DNA of 64,000 bases, from contig MNCI01020136.1 in assembly GCA_015680685.1 (NCBI GenBank), positions 65,366 through 129,365 of the forward strand, read 5' to 3'. The notes below the pieces were generated by a model. The model searched no databases. It had not been told where the DNA came from and saw nothing but the letters and a program-made list of their open reading frames with translations. Shown here one piece after another: positions 44,618 to 55,463 of this stretch (position 1 is its first letter; every line of letters begins with the position of its first letter). The position numbers and the translations under genes are program-made. Source of the DNA: Gnetum montanum. Lineage: Eukaryota > Streptophyta > Gnetopsida > Gnetales > Gnetaceae.

Positions 44618-46980
44618 TTATTATGATTGCACTTTATATACTAGAATGTTTTGGATTTTATGTCATGATTATGATGTCTTTACATATTTAACTAACATGA
44701 TTATGTACATAGGCCTTATGTGATATGTTAGACAAACAATGTGGCTAGAAAGGATGTTGGATTGGGGTTTAAGAGTAACTATTTGATATGTATTTATGCT
44801 TTATGTATGATTTCAATATTTATACATTTGAACTATAGAACTATGTTGTGTGTTGCTTGGATGTGATTTTAGCATGTGAATATGTAGTGTGCTTGATAGG
44901 GATCTTGTAGGTTCAACTGGATTCTAATGTGACCTCCTGGTGTATTGATCATGCATGCTTGAAATGTGGAGTATTAATTAAGGAAAAATGAAATGAACTT
45001 ATAAACATATTAATTAGAAAAAAAAGTAAAATGGAATTGGATTTTTTCAGATGACATGCATAACAAAATAAAAAGTAACCTTGATGTATAAGTTCATTTT
45101 TTATAAAAACGAAAAAAAGTACCACCATTTTTTGTTTCCTTTTGGCCACCACCATTTGTACCGTTTATCCAAAGAAATTGGGTTTCTATTTCATGGAAAT
45201 AGAAATAAAGCCTAAGTATGTTTTTCCTTAGCTTTTTTTAGCCTTCTTCCTTTTCAACAGTTCTTTCAAATTTTGAGCTTTTTTGTATGGATTTTGCTTT
45301 GCTCTGAGCTTGGATTTGGGTTTGTAGTAGTCGTATTTATGTAGGTATAGAACTTCTTTGGAGAAAAACTACATCTTGCTAGTTTTTTTGAGAATTTTAT
45401 GCTTATTTCAAACTTTTTGTTTCAACAATTTTAATTGGTGGGTTGTCTTTATCTTCCTCTTGATTTTTGAGTTGAATTAGTATATATGATCATGAAATAT
45501 GGGCATGTATCTTAGATAGTTAAAAAATTGAGTTTGGACATATTATTTTGTTGATTTCCAAAAATCTTACAATTTTGGTTATGGATTATTTATGAATAAA
45601 TATGTGATGTATGAAATAATGTGGACTTGTGAAATATTAGATGTGATGTTGATGAGACTAGCATGATTGAACTATTATATTTTATGGGCATGTTCTTACA
45701 CAAGAGTTGTTGGGAGTTTCAATTATCATTGGCTGTAATTAAATATCATTATTTATTATTTTATTAATTAAATTTTAAACACACATAACTTTGTTTTTAT
45801 GAGTCCAATTAAGGTGAAATTAGTATCGTTGGATTGTATTTTGACATACTTTTGATTCATGAAATTTGTTTACTCTTTTGGCATCTATCATCTCGAAGGT
45901 TACATTAATAGTCATTTTTAAAAAATTATATGTAGTTCAAGGAGGATGGTTATGGCATGAAATTTGGTTACATCAAGTCATTGATTGAATGTGAATACTA
46001 GGTGAGCATATATGTGGTCATGTTATGTTTTATTTGGATGTGTTATGCTTGGTACATGTGCTGGCTTAAGCTAGCCTAAATAGATACATGTCTTTGCATT
46101 GACACTTGTAGTGGTCATTGGCATGTGGTGCTAGCATAAGGATGTAGATCAATTGATAATGAGGCATCTTGAAGGTAGTTATGGATTAAGCCCCACTTTG
46201 ATGCATGAGTGGGGCTTTTATCTCAAGCTTCATTCTAAGAGTGCGTGAGTGTGGGTGTGCTCATCCCTCCAGTTAGTACATAGTATAGGTGTGTACATCC
46301 CTATAGCTAGTCCTCTAGAAGGTTAGTGGTTGTGGATCATAGGATGATGAACCATAGCACCTGTTAGATAAATAAATAACCTTCATACAATAACTAATTA
46401 TGAGTAGTCATGACAACATTTCACATGCTATACTAAGTGTGGATATGCTAGTGACCATATGGGTGAGGTGTATAAGATGGTATTAGTTTATGAGTCATAA
46501 CATTAATAATATATCTTATAATTAATCTATGGTTGTGTGATCCATATGATGCTTGATGGTATGGAATGGGTATGACGGCATGGACATGATAGTGGAGGTG
46601 CATATGTATTGGTGTAAAGAATGTATGATTGATTATGTCTGATAATGATTATATCTATGACTATGTAATAGCAAACTATTCACTTTAGTAAGAATTATAT
46701 TAGTGCTATATGTGATATCATATACACATATGTTGCTTGGAGCATGCATAAGACTAACAGATGACACATGTTGCCTTGTACTTAATTCCTCTCCTCTAGT
46801 ACAATACTTCTTGACAATCTAGCAAGGGAAGTATAAAGGCTTTTCACTTAGTTTTATACTAACTTTATTTAGTGATAGGTGAAAGCTCTAGAGGTGTAGG
46901 CAAGTAGTAAGAGAGAGCAAATAAGAAGGAAATCTTTGAGAATTGGTTGATTTTGGCTAAAAGGCTAACTACCATTCATA
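44618..46980. other. Region without recognised features
   Basis: AT-rich DNA. No domain, LTR pair or long frame was recognised. Near 46.19 kb there is a short inverted repeat GCCCCACTTTGATGCATGAGTGGGGC, written here as arms GCCCCACT and AGTGGGGC. Confidence 0.4.
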
Positions 46981-46986
46981 AATCAA

Positions 46987-47160
46987 TAACGCTAAATAAT
47001 GTTTTATCCATAATGCTTCAAAGACAGCTTATTGGTAACACTAAATAATATTCTATTCATAACGTTAGAGGGAGAGGTTATTAAATAAGATTTTATCCAT
47101 AAAATTCCAAGGAGAGTCTATCTGTAACAATAAATAATATTTTATCCATAATACTTGCAT
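46987..47160. repeat. Minisatellite, four ~40-50-bp units
   Basis: Units begin with TAACnnTAAATAATnTT and continue TTATCCATAA (46987, 47036, ~47088, 47124). Periods are 49, 50 and 39 bp. Confidence 0.75.
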
Positions 47161-47420
47161 ATTTACTCCAAGAAATCTATGGCTCCTATGTTTATGTCTT
47201 CTTATTGGAATGCACAAAAAATAAAATTCTTAAGGGCATGGAAGTATGTATAGAAACAATAACTCATAAAAATTCAAAATAGTTTGCAATACTAGATTTA
47301 GGACCAAACATAGAATTAGTTATTCTTCTCATCATGTAATCATAGTGATGTGAACAAAATTGTTATAGAATACATACAATTTGATAAAATGTGAGATTGG
47401 ATAATTTTTAATACAATAGG

Positions 47421-48371
47421 TGATAAATCATGGTTTGTCAGGTGCTAATATCAGACCCTTGATGTCGGACCCTTGACATCGTACCCTTGACATCAGACCC
47501 TTGACGTTGGACCCTTAACGTCGAACCCTTGATGTTGGACCCTTGACATCAGACCCCCAATATCGAACCCTCGATATTAGACCTCCGATATCAAGTATGC
47601 GATATCGCAGCCTGACTAACGATATCAGATACACGATATCATGGTTCTTGTGTAAGCCTATAAATACCACATTTGGGTGCATAGGAAAGCAATAAGTTAT
47701 AGAGGAAGTTAATGATAGAGTAGGATCTTTTTGTTAGTTTTTCCTCTCAACCCTTTCCCTAGTGCATGCCAGTAGTGTGATGATTGTAATTGTATAGAAC
47801 CTTTATTCAAGTGTGACGTACTTGGACACGCACATGACCAACAATAAAGATCGAGATTAATTCATCATTGTAACGTTCACTTAATTTTAATTGTTATTTA
47901 TTTCTTTCACACTTAATACTTCTCTACCCTCATCTCCTATCCTTGTTAGTAAATGCGAAATGAGTACAACTTAATCACGAGCATTCAAGTGTGACTACTT
48001 GGTATCCTAGTAGCGTACCTAGGATATGCACTTGGTAATCCTAGTGGTAGTACATGAGGTCCAAGATGTGTATGGATGATTAAGGACAAATGGTCATCGC
48101 ACTTAGGCTAGCTTAGACTCTCTTAGCTTAATTAAAGTTATTTTCCATTTCCTTTAGGAGTAGCACTAGGTTAGAAATCATATCATACACCTCACTCTAG
48201 ACTAAACCATACATGACAAAGCAAATACTAGTCTAGGTGGGAAGACAATGAATTGCGATCAATGAGTAACTATCTAGATACCACAACTAGTCTATCTGCG
48301 GAGTTCAACCAGATCGTGCTTGAACACTCATATTCATATGGTTGAGTGTAGGGGTACCTTGCCACTCATCA
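47421..48371 (+). mobile_element. Solo LTR of the element-A family with target duplication ATAGG
   Basis: The 951-bp LTR starts TGATAAATCATGG, ends GCCACTCATCA, and is flanked by ATAGG at 47416-47420 and 48372-48376. It aligns in reverse with both LTRs of element A. The TATA box TATAAATA is at 47659-47666. No internal sequence is attached, so it arose by recombination between the two LTRs of a former insertion. It is ~100 bp longer than the LTRs of A because of the minisatellite at 47453-47592. Confidence 0.92.
47453..47592 (+). repeat. 14-bp minisatellite in LTR U3
   Basis: Ten copies of ACCCTTGACATCAG variants (GATGTCGG, GACATCGT, GACGTTGG, AACGTCGA, AATATCGA, CGATATTAG) run head to tail, ending in CCGATATCAAG. 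Intact members carry GACATC, GACGTC or GATATC type dyads. The corresponding part of the two A LTRs has only a few such units. Confidence 0.9.
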
Positions 48372-49490
48372 ATAGGTAAACTAAACTTCAACTGCATTTT
48401 TGCAAGATTTTCTTAGCCAAATTATAGGTATTTATATATTAAATATATAACTAAGCTAGTGTATATTTCCATTTACAGTATTATAGACTATTCGTATTTT
48501 TATGACCCTTATTATATCCTTATGTAGATGATGTTTATGTGTTTTGTATCCTATGAGAGTAGTGTAGATTTTTAGTTTATGTAGAAACATGCGATTTTAT
48601 AAATTGATGTGTATGCTTGGTCTTTGTTTTGGCATGGATTTTTGTACAGTTAGATCACTCAAGAGATATATATATCGAGTGGTTTCATGCACCACTAGTT
48701 TCTTAGTTTTCATGCACCACTAGTTTCTTAGTTTTTCATGCTTTCGTTGTGTTATTATTAGTGATCCTATGCATCACTTCACCTTAGCCAAGTGCAATAG
48801 GAAAAAGTGATACAATAACCTACCTAAATAAAGTTCATTCAACCATATTATCAATGTTGTTATTCTAGCATTTCGTAATAGGTGAAAGTCTACAATCATT
48901 GATGAGTGTACAAATTCTGTAGTTCATTAAGAAAACAAAATAGGAAAGTTTAGGTAAATCTCATGCTAATCAAGCAATTTAGGTACATCTTTTTCTACGA
49001 ATTAAAAATAGTTTGTCAGTTCCCTCCTATGGGAGTATGTGACTTATGCATTATCTTATTGAAGGTTCTTGGACAAAGCCAAAATGATGAGGAATAGAGA
49101 GTATGCAGGGTTGTTAGTGTGCAATGATGAAGAAGTAAAAGAAGTAAAACTTATTCTAAGATTGATTCTCATTTGGGTATGCACTCTCATGTAAGTAGTT
49201 GTATTTAGTCAATCTCATCCATTCTTCGTAAAGCAAGGCAATGGATAGAAAATTTGTTTCAAATTTTGAGATCCCATTAACAGCCCTGTATAGCTTGGTA
49301 TGCCTCTTAGTCATCTTATTTCTCCTAATTTATGAATTTGTGATTGTTCCACTTGCCAAACCAATAATAAGAAATATTTGAGACATAAAAATGCTACATA
49401 GAATAGGAATTGGACTAGTGGCTTCTACTCTCACTATGATTGTGGCAACTTTGATTGAAATAAAAAGACTAAAATTAGAACAACAATTAT
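48372..49490. other. Region without recognised genes
   Basis: Non-coding. A 25-bp exact tandem duplication (CATGCACCACTAGTTTCTTA...) lies at 48686-48735. Confidence 0.5.
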
Positions 49491-49499
49491 TGCTGCAAG

Positions 49500-49953
49500 G
49501 GGAGGCCAAGGCAATAGTTCTATTGCAACAAAACAAATAGATTTAAAAAGGAAAAAACAAAGCTAAAATAAAAACAATATGAGAAAAAGAAGAATAAACA
49601 ATTTGACAAAGCACACAAAAGATTTACATGGTTCACGTTAGCCTACATCCACAAGTAGAAGAAGCAGGGAAGAATTACTATTATAGAAAAATGAAGAACA
49701 TAGTACACATTTTTCTTTCATCTTTTAGATATAGCATACAACACTCATCTCTCACCAATATCAGGGATGAAATTTCCCAAAAAGACTTTAAAAAGAAAAG
49801 GGATGAATACAAGACATACAAATTTAGTAATGCATTTACACTTAACAACGCATTTACAATAAAAAATAATGCATTTAAAATTAGCTGTTATTCATTTCTA
49901 CTTTATACCAAAATATAAAAATAGTTCACATTGCTACAAATCTTCACCTTGAC
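49500..49953 (-). repeat. Copia 3' LTR start and polypurine tract
   Basis: After the pol stop the minus strand reads AAGGTGAAGATT, the usual copia purine tract, then TGTAGCAATGTG at 49938, the LTR start. The LTR includes GATTTACATGGTTCACGTTAGCC (arms given as GATTTACATGG and TTCACG) near 49620, a signature seen in copia LTRs. The outer end was not found. Confidence 0.5.
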
Positions 49954-50580
49954 TTGTATTCACCATTGCAATGTAGCATAGAAGAAACTTCTCAACTGTT
50001 TCTAGCCAACAAGCCCCTGAAGACTTAGCCATACTACATAAATTAACTAAGTCCAAACATAACTTGAACTTAGTTGTGGGAATAGTCTTAGTCATCATGT
50101 CTACTAGATTCTCTATTGTAGATATATTTTTCACCAAAATGTTTCCTTGTTGCATAATGTCTCTAATAAAGTGAAGTCTAACATCCATGTGCTTGGTCCT
50201 CTCATGGTACATTTGATTTTTTATCAAATGTATGCACTTTGGCTATTACAATATACAATAGTTTGATTTGGTTGCAAGCCCAAATCACCAACTAAACCCC
50301 TTAGCCACATGGCTTCCTTCCCTACCTCTACAATTGCCATACATTCTACCTCAATAGTGAACAATGCAACAATAGCTTATAATGTAGATTTCTTACTAAT
50401 AGCACATCGCAAGAGAGTAAAGATATAACCAATTAAAGATCTCCTTCTATCAAAATCACTAGCAAAATCTGAGTCTACATATCCAATGACATTATCAAAA
50501 GAAGTAGAATTGCTAGCTCCATCATAAACTAGACCAATATCTGTAGCACCTTTGAGGTAATAAAATATCCATTTCACTAC
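49934..50580 (-). pseudogene. Copia RNase H and pol C-terminus
   Basis: MKWIFYYLKGATDIGLVY and VIGYVDSDFASDFDRRRSLIGYIFTL (50377-50577) are the start of copia RNase H, with the Asp of YVDSD kept. The C-terminal end is HERTKHMDVRLHFIRD, QGNILVKNISTIENLVDMMTK and the final FKLCLDLVNL (49934-50227). One broken stretch (50230-50376) separates them. Confidence 0.9.
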
Positions 50581-50589
50581 TTCCTAACA

Positions 50590-51560
50590 TGTTTATCTAG
50601 GATTGCTCATGTACCTGCTTGTGAAACTCATAGCATGGGAAACATTTGGCCTAGTGCATACCATAGCATACATAATGTTGCCCACAACACTAGTATCGAG
50701 CACATGTGAGATATGCTCTACCTTCTCCTTGGTATTCGATGATGAATCTACAAAGAGTTTGAAATGGTTAGCAAGTGGACTATAAACTAGCTTAGATTGA
50801 TGCATCCCAAATAGGTTAAGAATATTTTCAATGTAATTTCTTTTGTAACAAAAATAACCTTCCTACACTACAATTTCTAGAGATCTCCATGCCTAATATC
50901 TTTTGGTTGCTCTCAAATCTTTCATCATAAATTCACAACATAATTAAGTTTTCAACTTCTTAATTTCAGACATGTTCTTAGAGGCAAGTAACATCTCATT
51001 AATGTACAACAATAGATATATTAATGAACCATCCAAAATTTTTTTGTAGTATACATAGTTATCATAGCTACTCCTATGATAACAACTGCTAGTCATGAAA
51101 GTATCAAAACATTTGTACCATTGCCTTGGTGATTACTTCAAGCCATACAATGACTTCTTTAATAAGAATACATGGTCTTCTTTTCCTTGAACAATATATC
51201 CCTTTGGCTATTTCATATATATTTGTTCCTCTAGCTCACTATGTAAAAAGGGTTGTCTTGACATCTAATTGTTCAAGCTTCATATTAAACAAAGCAACTA
51301 TCCTTGCAATGCATGAATAGAACTATGCTTCACAATTAGTGCAAAAACTTCATTAAAGGTGATACCTTATGTATTTGTAAATCCCTTTGCCACTAGACAT
51401 GCTTTAAACCTTGCAACTCCTACCCTTGAGATACTTTCTTTCTTATTGAGGATCCATTTACACTCAACAATCTTTTGACCCTTAGGAGGTTTCACCAAGT
51501 TCCAAGTATGATTTCTGTAAAGTGACTTAGTCTCCTCGCTCATGGCCATTGACCATTTTG
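50590..51560 (-). pseudogene. Copia reverse transcriptase
   Basis: The N-terminal box is RNHTWNLVKPPKGQKIVECKWILNKKE with VARFKACLVAKGFTN (51367-51549), then broken frames through the palm (51000-51360). The connection is VVGNIMYAMVCTRPNVSHAMSFTSRYMSNP (50593-50805). No open frame spans the YVDD catalytic region, where stops are many. Confidence 0.88.
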
Positions 51561-51794
51561 AGATTCTTCAAAGGTGATGGCTTCATTATAAGTTACAGGT
51601 GCTACAACACTAATATCTTTAGCCATACTAAGAGCATATGCAACAATATCAACATATCCAAAACCTTTGTGGAGGTTTAATCTACTTTCTCTGCCTATCT
51701 CTAGCAAGATTGTAGTCCTGTAGTTATGATGTTTCTATCTCAATTTTTGAACCATGTACCTCATTAGTAAATTATTCAGAAAATTTTTTATCCA

Positions 51795-52075
51795 CCTCTT
51801 ATGATGTTTGAATCTCAAATTTCACCTACTCTCTAGCATTGTGGTTTGTATGAGTGTTACAAGACTCAGACTTTTTGAGTCACTCATTTTTCCAAAAATA
51901 AACTTGGACTTTGCAAGATACTTGGCTAACTCTCATCACAATCAAAATGACTTGTGGAAAATAAGATTTTCACCCTTTGTCCTTGCCAAATATGCCCAAA
52001 TTCTAACCCACTTCATGAGTCATGAGTAACTCAGCTAGAATAAAAAACTCACAACTTTGCGAGTACTTGTAGAAA
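51795..52075. mobile_element. Short insert with GAGTACTCG-like dyad motifs
   Basis: This block interrupts copia pol between integrase and RT and has no copia similarity. It has ACTCAGACTTTTTGAGTCACTC, TGAGTCATGAGTAACTCA and GCGAGTACTTGTAGA-like text. The same motif set occurs at 52950-53520, so both are copies of one small element family. Ends are not defined. Confidence 0.4.
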
Positions 52076-52950
52076 CTTTGGTTTGTATTAGCATCAAGTT
52101 TTTTTTTATATTCTTGAATAATGTAGACTCATAAAAAGTTACATCCCTACTTATAAGAAACTTGGGTGATTTATCTAGGCACCATAGCCTATAGCCCTTC
52201 ACTCCATCAGTATAACCTAAAAATATGCACTTACATGCCCTTGGCTTAAGCTTACCATCATGAATGTAAGCATAACTAGGAAACCGAAAGATTTTCATAC
52301 TAGAATAGTTTGCAAGTTTACCTAACCATTTCTGTTTAGGAGTTAAACACTCAATAGTTGTTCAAGAAGAGTGATTCATCAAGTAGCAAGTTGTGTTTAC
52401 AACTTCAACCAGAAACTCTTTTCCTAATCTAGCATTAGAGAGCATACACCATGCATTTTGCAAAAGTGTTATATTCATTTATTCTACAACTCCATTCTGC
52501 TATGGCATTTTGTGCACTATGCAGTGTCTCACAATGCCTTCATTCTTGTATAACTCATCAAATTTTGTATTGTAGAATTCTAGGTCATTATCAATTCTTG
52601 GCTACTTGATTTGCTTCCCTGTTTGCTTTTCAATCATAGTTTTCAATTGTTTGAACTTAACAAAGACTTCATTCTCATGTTTTAAATTATACACCCATAC
52701 TTTCCTTGAGTAGTCACCAATGAAAGTTAACATATAAAAACCACTGCCTTTGGAGAGAACACACACATGTCCCCAAAGATTAGAGTGAATGTAATCCAAA
52801 GGAGCCTTGGTCTGATGAATTGCTGAGATGAATCTCACCCTATGCTATTTGCCAAAGATACAATGTTCATAGAAGTCCATTTCCCCTATATTCTGACCAC
52901 AAAGCAAACCTCGTTTACATAACTCTACCATTCCTTGTTCGCTCATGTGT
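52035..52950 (-). pseudogene. Copia GAG-pre-integrase and integrase
   Basis: At 52850-52950 the minus strand gives [19 protein letters not shown] and a C-x-H-type ending CIFGK (GAG-pre-integrase). Next come APLDYIHSNLWGHVCV, SGFYMLTFIGDYSRKVWVY (integrase core with Asp; 52602-52838), NELYKNEGIVRHC-like text near 52.53 kb, and SYAYIHDGKLKPRACKCIFLGYTDGVKGYRLW (52035-52298), the conserved region after the core. Confidence 0.88.
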
Positions 52951-52959
52951 CCCAACCCC

Positions 52960-53520
52960 TATTACCAGACTCATTGAGTTTTTGTGAATACTTGTAGAGT
53001 CTTAAGTTTTTCTTGCTAGGCAAGTAATTCATGACTTACAAGTTGGGTCAGAAATCTATATCTTTTGAATGGACAAAAGGGGTAAAAATTCAAATTTCAA
53101 CAAGTTCTTTTTATTATTGCATGAGTTTCCCAAGTAACTCACTGTGAAAATGAGTTACTTGTAGAGTCCATGTCTCATAACATTGGTCCCAAGCACATAT
53201 GCCATAGTTCAGTAGCATCATCAGAAGTTGAAATTGTAGCAACACATATGACTAGTGTTATAAGACTTGCAGAGTTTCAGCGAGTACTCATAGAGTTCTG
53301 GGTTTTAATAGAAAATGGGTCACTTGTGACCCACAAGTTGAGTGGAAGTTTTGAAAATTTTAACAAATTATAAATGGTAAAAATTTAAAAAAAGATAAGT
53401 CAACTTGAGTTTTGACTTAATTGTTGATACATAAATTTTGGACACATCAACACCCGAAAAACTCATTTAGGTGGACTATTGCCTAGGGTGCCTCCTATAT
53501 GGATATAGGAACTCGGGAAT
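52960..53520. mobile_element. Second copy of the GAGT/ACTC dyad-motif insert
   Basis: Motifs: GACTCATTGAGTTTTTGTG, AAGTAACTCACTGTGAAAATGAGTTACTTGTAGAGTC (arms AAGTAACTCA and TGAGTTACTT, perfect inverted repeat of ten), GCGAGTACTCATAGAGT, GGGTCACTTGTGACCC. No coding frame. Possibly a non-autonomous element. Confidence 0.45.
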
Positions 53521-54083
53521 AATCTTAGCTGGTAGGGCAACGTGACATTTTGTGACGTATAAAGATGCTAGTAAGTTAAAAAATTTTAACAAGGAAATAC
53601 AAAAGGTAGTTCAAGATAATTTTGACAGAAAGACAATCATTTGCTTTATAAATTTTCAACAATAAAACTTGTGTATCAATAAAACATGAAATTAAAGTAG
53701 GAAATAGCTGATAGCTTGGAAAAGATTAATCTGCATTTTGAAGTAAAACAATATCTGTGTTTAATCCACAACACAAAGACCACAGTTCAGTTGTAACAAT
53801 ATAAAACAATAAAATGAAATGATGGCTTAGCTCAAAACGAGCATAAATGGAACAAATTTTGGTGTAGCCTTGTAGTGCTTGAAAGAAGCACACCTTTTCT
53901 AACGGGGCTACAACCTTCGACCATTGAATCCACCTACTACTCTATCCCAAATTGCCTCTGGGAGAGCCATCGAATAGGCAACAAAGTAAGAGAGAACCTT
54001 GGGATTTTCCACTACGACTCCACTTGGAGAAAACCCCATCATCATAGCTAGCTTTTTGCTTCCTCTTCCCGTGTTTCCTTAAC
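53521..54083. other. Region without recognised genes
   Basis: Non-coding, AT-rich. A frame of 79 codons on the minus strand (53942-54181) shows no known motif and reaches into the repeat that starts at 54084. Confidence 0.4.
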
Positions 54084-55463
54084 GAGCCAAGCAAAATTTG
54101 GTGTTGGATACCTTTAATAATTATCTTCGTTTCTTTCATTGTAGAGATGGTCACCTCATCTATGACTAATTTGTGAGTCATATCCCATGGAGGAAAAATT
54201 TAAAGTCAAAAAATCATTAAGACAATAAATAATTAGAATTGAATCTAATTAAATTCCACACTTATGATTGTCACTCATAAGCAAAATCATAAATTTTCAC
54301 CCTAACTTGTAACATTAAGTTTAAGAATGAAAATCAATAATTAAATCAAAATGAAATTATAAACATAAATTTCAAAGATCACAAGGGAGACTTTGCCTAA
54401 TTTGTAATTCTACCTTGCTATCTTCACAATGCAACAACTTTGATCGTCAGACCATAGACTCTAAAAATTGTCACAAGGCTCAACAAATTTTCAATATAAA
54501 TTACAAAAGCAAATTAATGTCAACTTGATGTGGAGTTCATTGGGTATCTTCTTCTCCTTTTTTTTTTCTCAAATGAATCTTCTCTATGCTTCCCCCCACA
54601 ATACAATGTGGAGTGTCTTATTTATACTCTACATTATTACAAAAATAAACCTTTTAATAATAGGTTAGATATTAGAGAACCCTGATCCAATCCATAAATA
54701 TTAGGGTAAATTCAAAGTTGGGCATCCTTATGTTTCAAATTAACATAAAATTTATGAAAGCAGCCGAAGAGGCGTATGTGATGATATCTGGTTTCTGTCC
54801 AACTCCAGGCGGCTGTAGAATACATCCAGTGGCATCAAAGTGACTTTGCAAATCCAGGAAGATAGTGGACGGCGGTTACTATACTCTTGACTTGGAACTT
54901 GCAAAAGTCGCAACTACCATTCCGTATGCAGGAATCACGTAATCTAAAATGGTTGAAATATGCCCCCAAACTTCTGCTGTAGACCATGCAAATTCAAAAA
55001 CTTCTAAAATTGAAATATTGGAAAAGAAGTTGGTTTAAAATATTGCATAATTTCTGCGAACAGGGACTTCCATTTGTTCTCGAGGCTCAACGTCGCAACA
55101 TCCAATTTAAAATATTCTCGGTTGCAAATGCTTGCGCAGAGACGTCCCTAGATGAAACTGAATCAAGCTGCTTCCACCATCATCAGAAACGTATATAAAT
55201 TTTATCCCTGCTGTAGTCATTCATGTTAGAAATGGAGCCTAATTCTGAGAAGCTCAGGTGTGATTGCATGGATGGAGGCAATGCTATGGTGAAAGCTAAA
55301 GGCACCGGTGCCACCAATGATAGATCTCTGTCTGCCAATTAGACGTGATCAGTGCCCTAGATTTGCAGGGTGGTGCAAGTACTGGTACAATCATCTGGCA
55401 AATCCCCACGTCGAGACAAAGGTAGAAGGCGGCTAAGGCTGCCACTGCTTCTACCACCATCCT
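54084..55463 (-). repeat. Direct repeat E, left copy, with dirigent-like fragment
   Basis: From 54084 (GCCAAGCAAAATTTGGTG) the text runs parallel to 62062-64000, with flanks that differ before the start, so this is a true element edge. A minus-strand TATA box (GTATAAATAAG, ~54619-54630) is included. At ~55255-55400 the minus strand gives the same dirigent-like C-terminus as the right copy, but with a small deletion that breaks the frame. It lacks ~570 bp (after 55036) that the right copy has. The similarity might be a pair of long LTRs around the Athila pol or a segmental duplication. Confidence 0.7.

Larger units (their letters stand above)
49939..52950 (-). mobile_element. Ty1/copia pol, decayed, minus strand
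   Basis: Domains come in copia order (integrase, then RT, then RNase H), described in separate entries. The gag and 5' LTR are not recognised above ~52.95 kb. An unrelated ~280-bp insertion splits it at 51795-52075, and a second ~570-bp block of the same kind adjoins its 5' end (52950-53520). Confidence 0.85.

Noticed and set aside
47453-47592. Possible CRISPR-like direct repeat array
   Set aside because: Units are 14 bp head to tail without spacers, in a plant LTR; a minisatellite explains it.
49330-49536. Membrane-like 68-codon frame on the minus strand
   Set aside because: Hydrophobic but short, next to a copia LTR, without family motif or neighbours.
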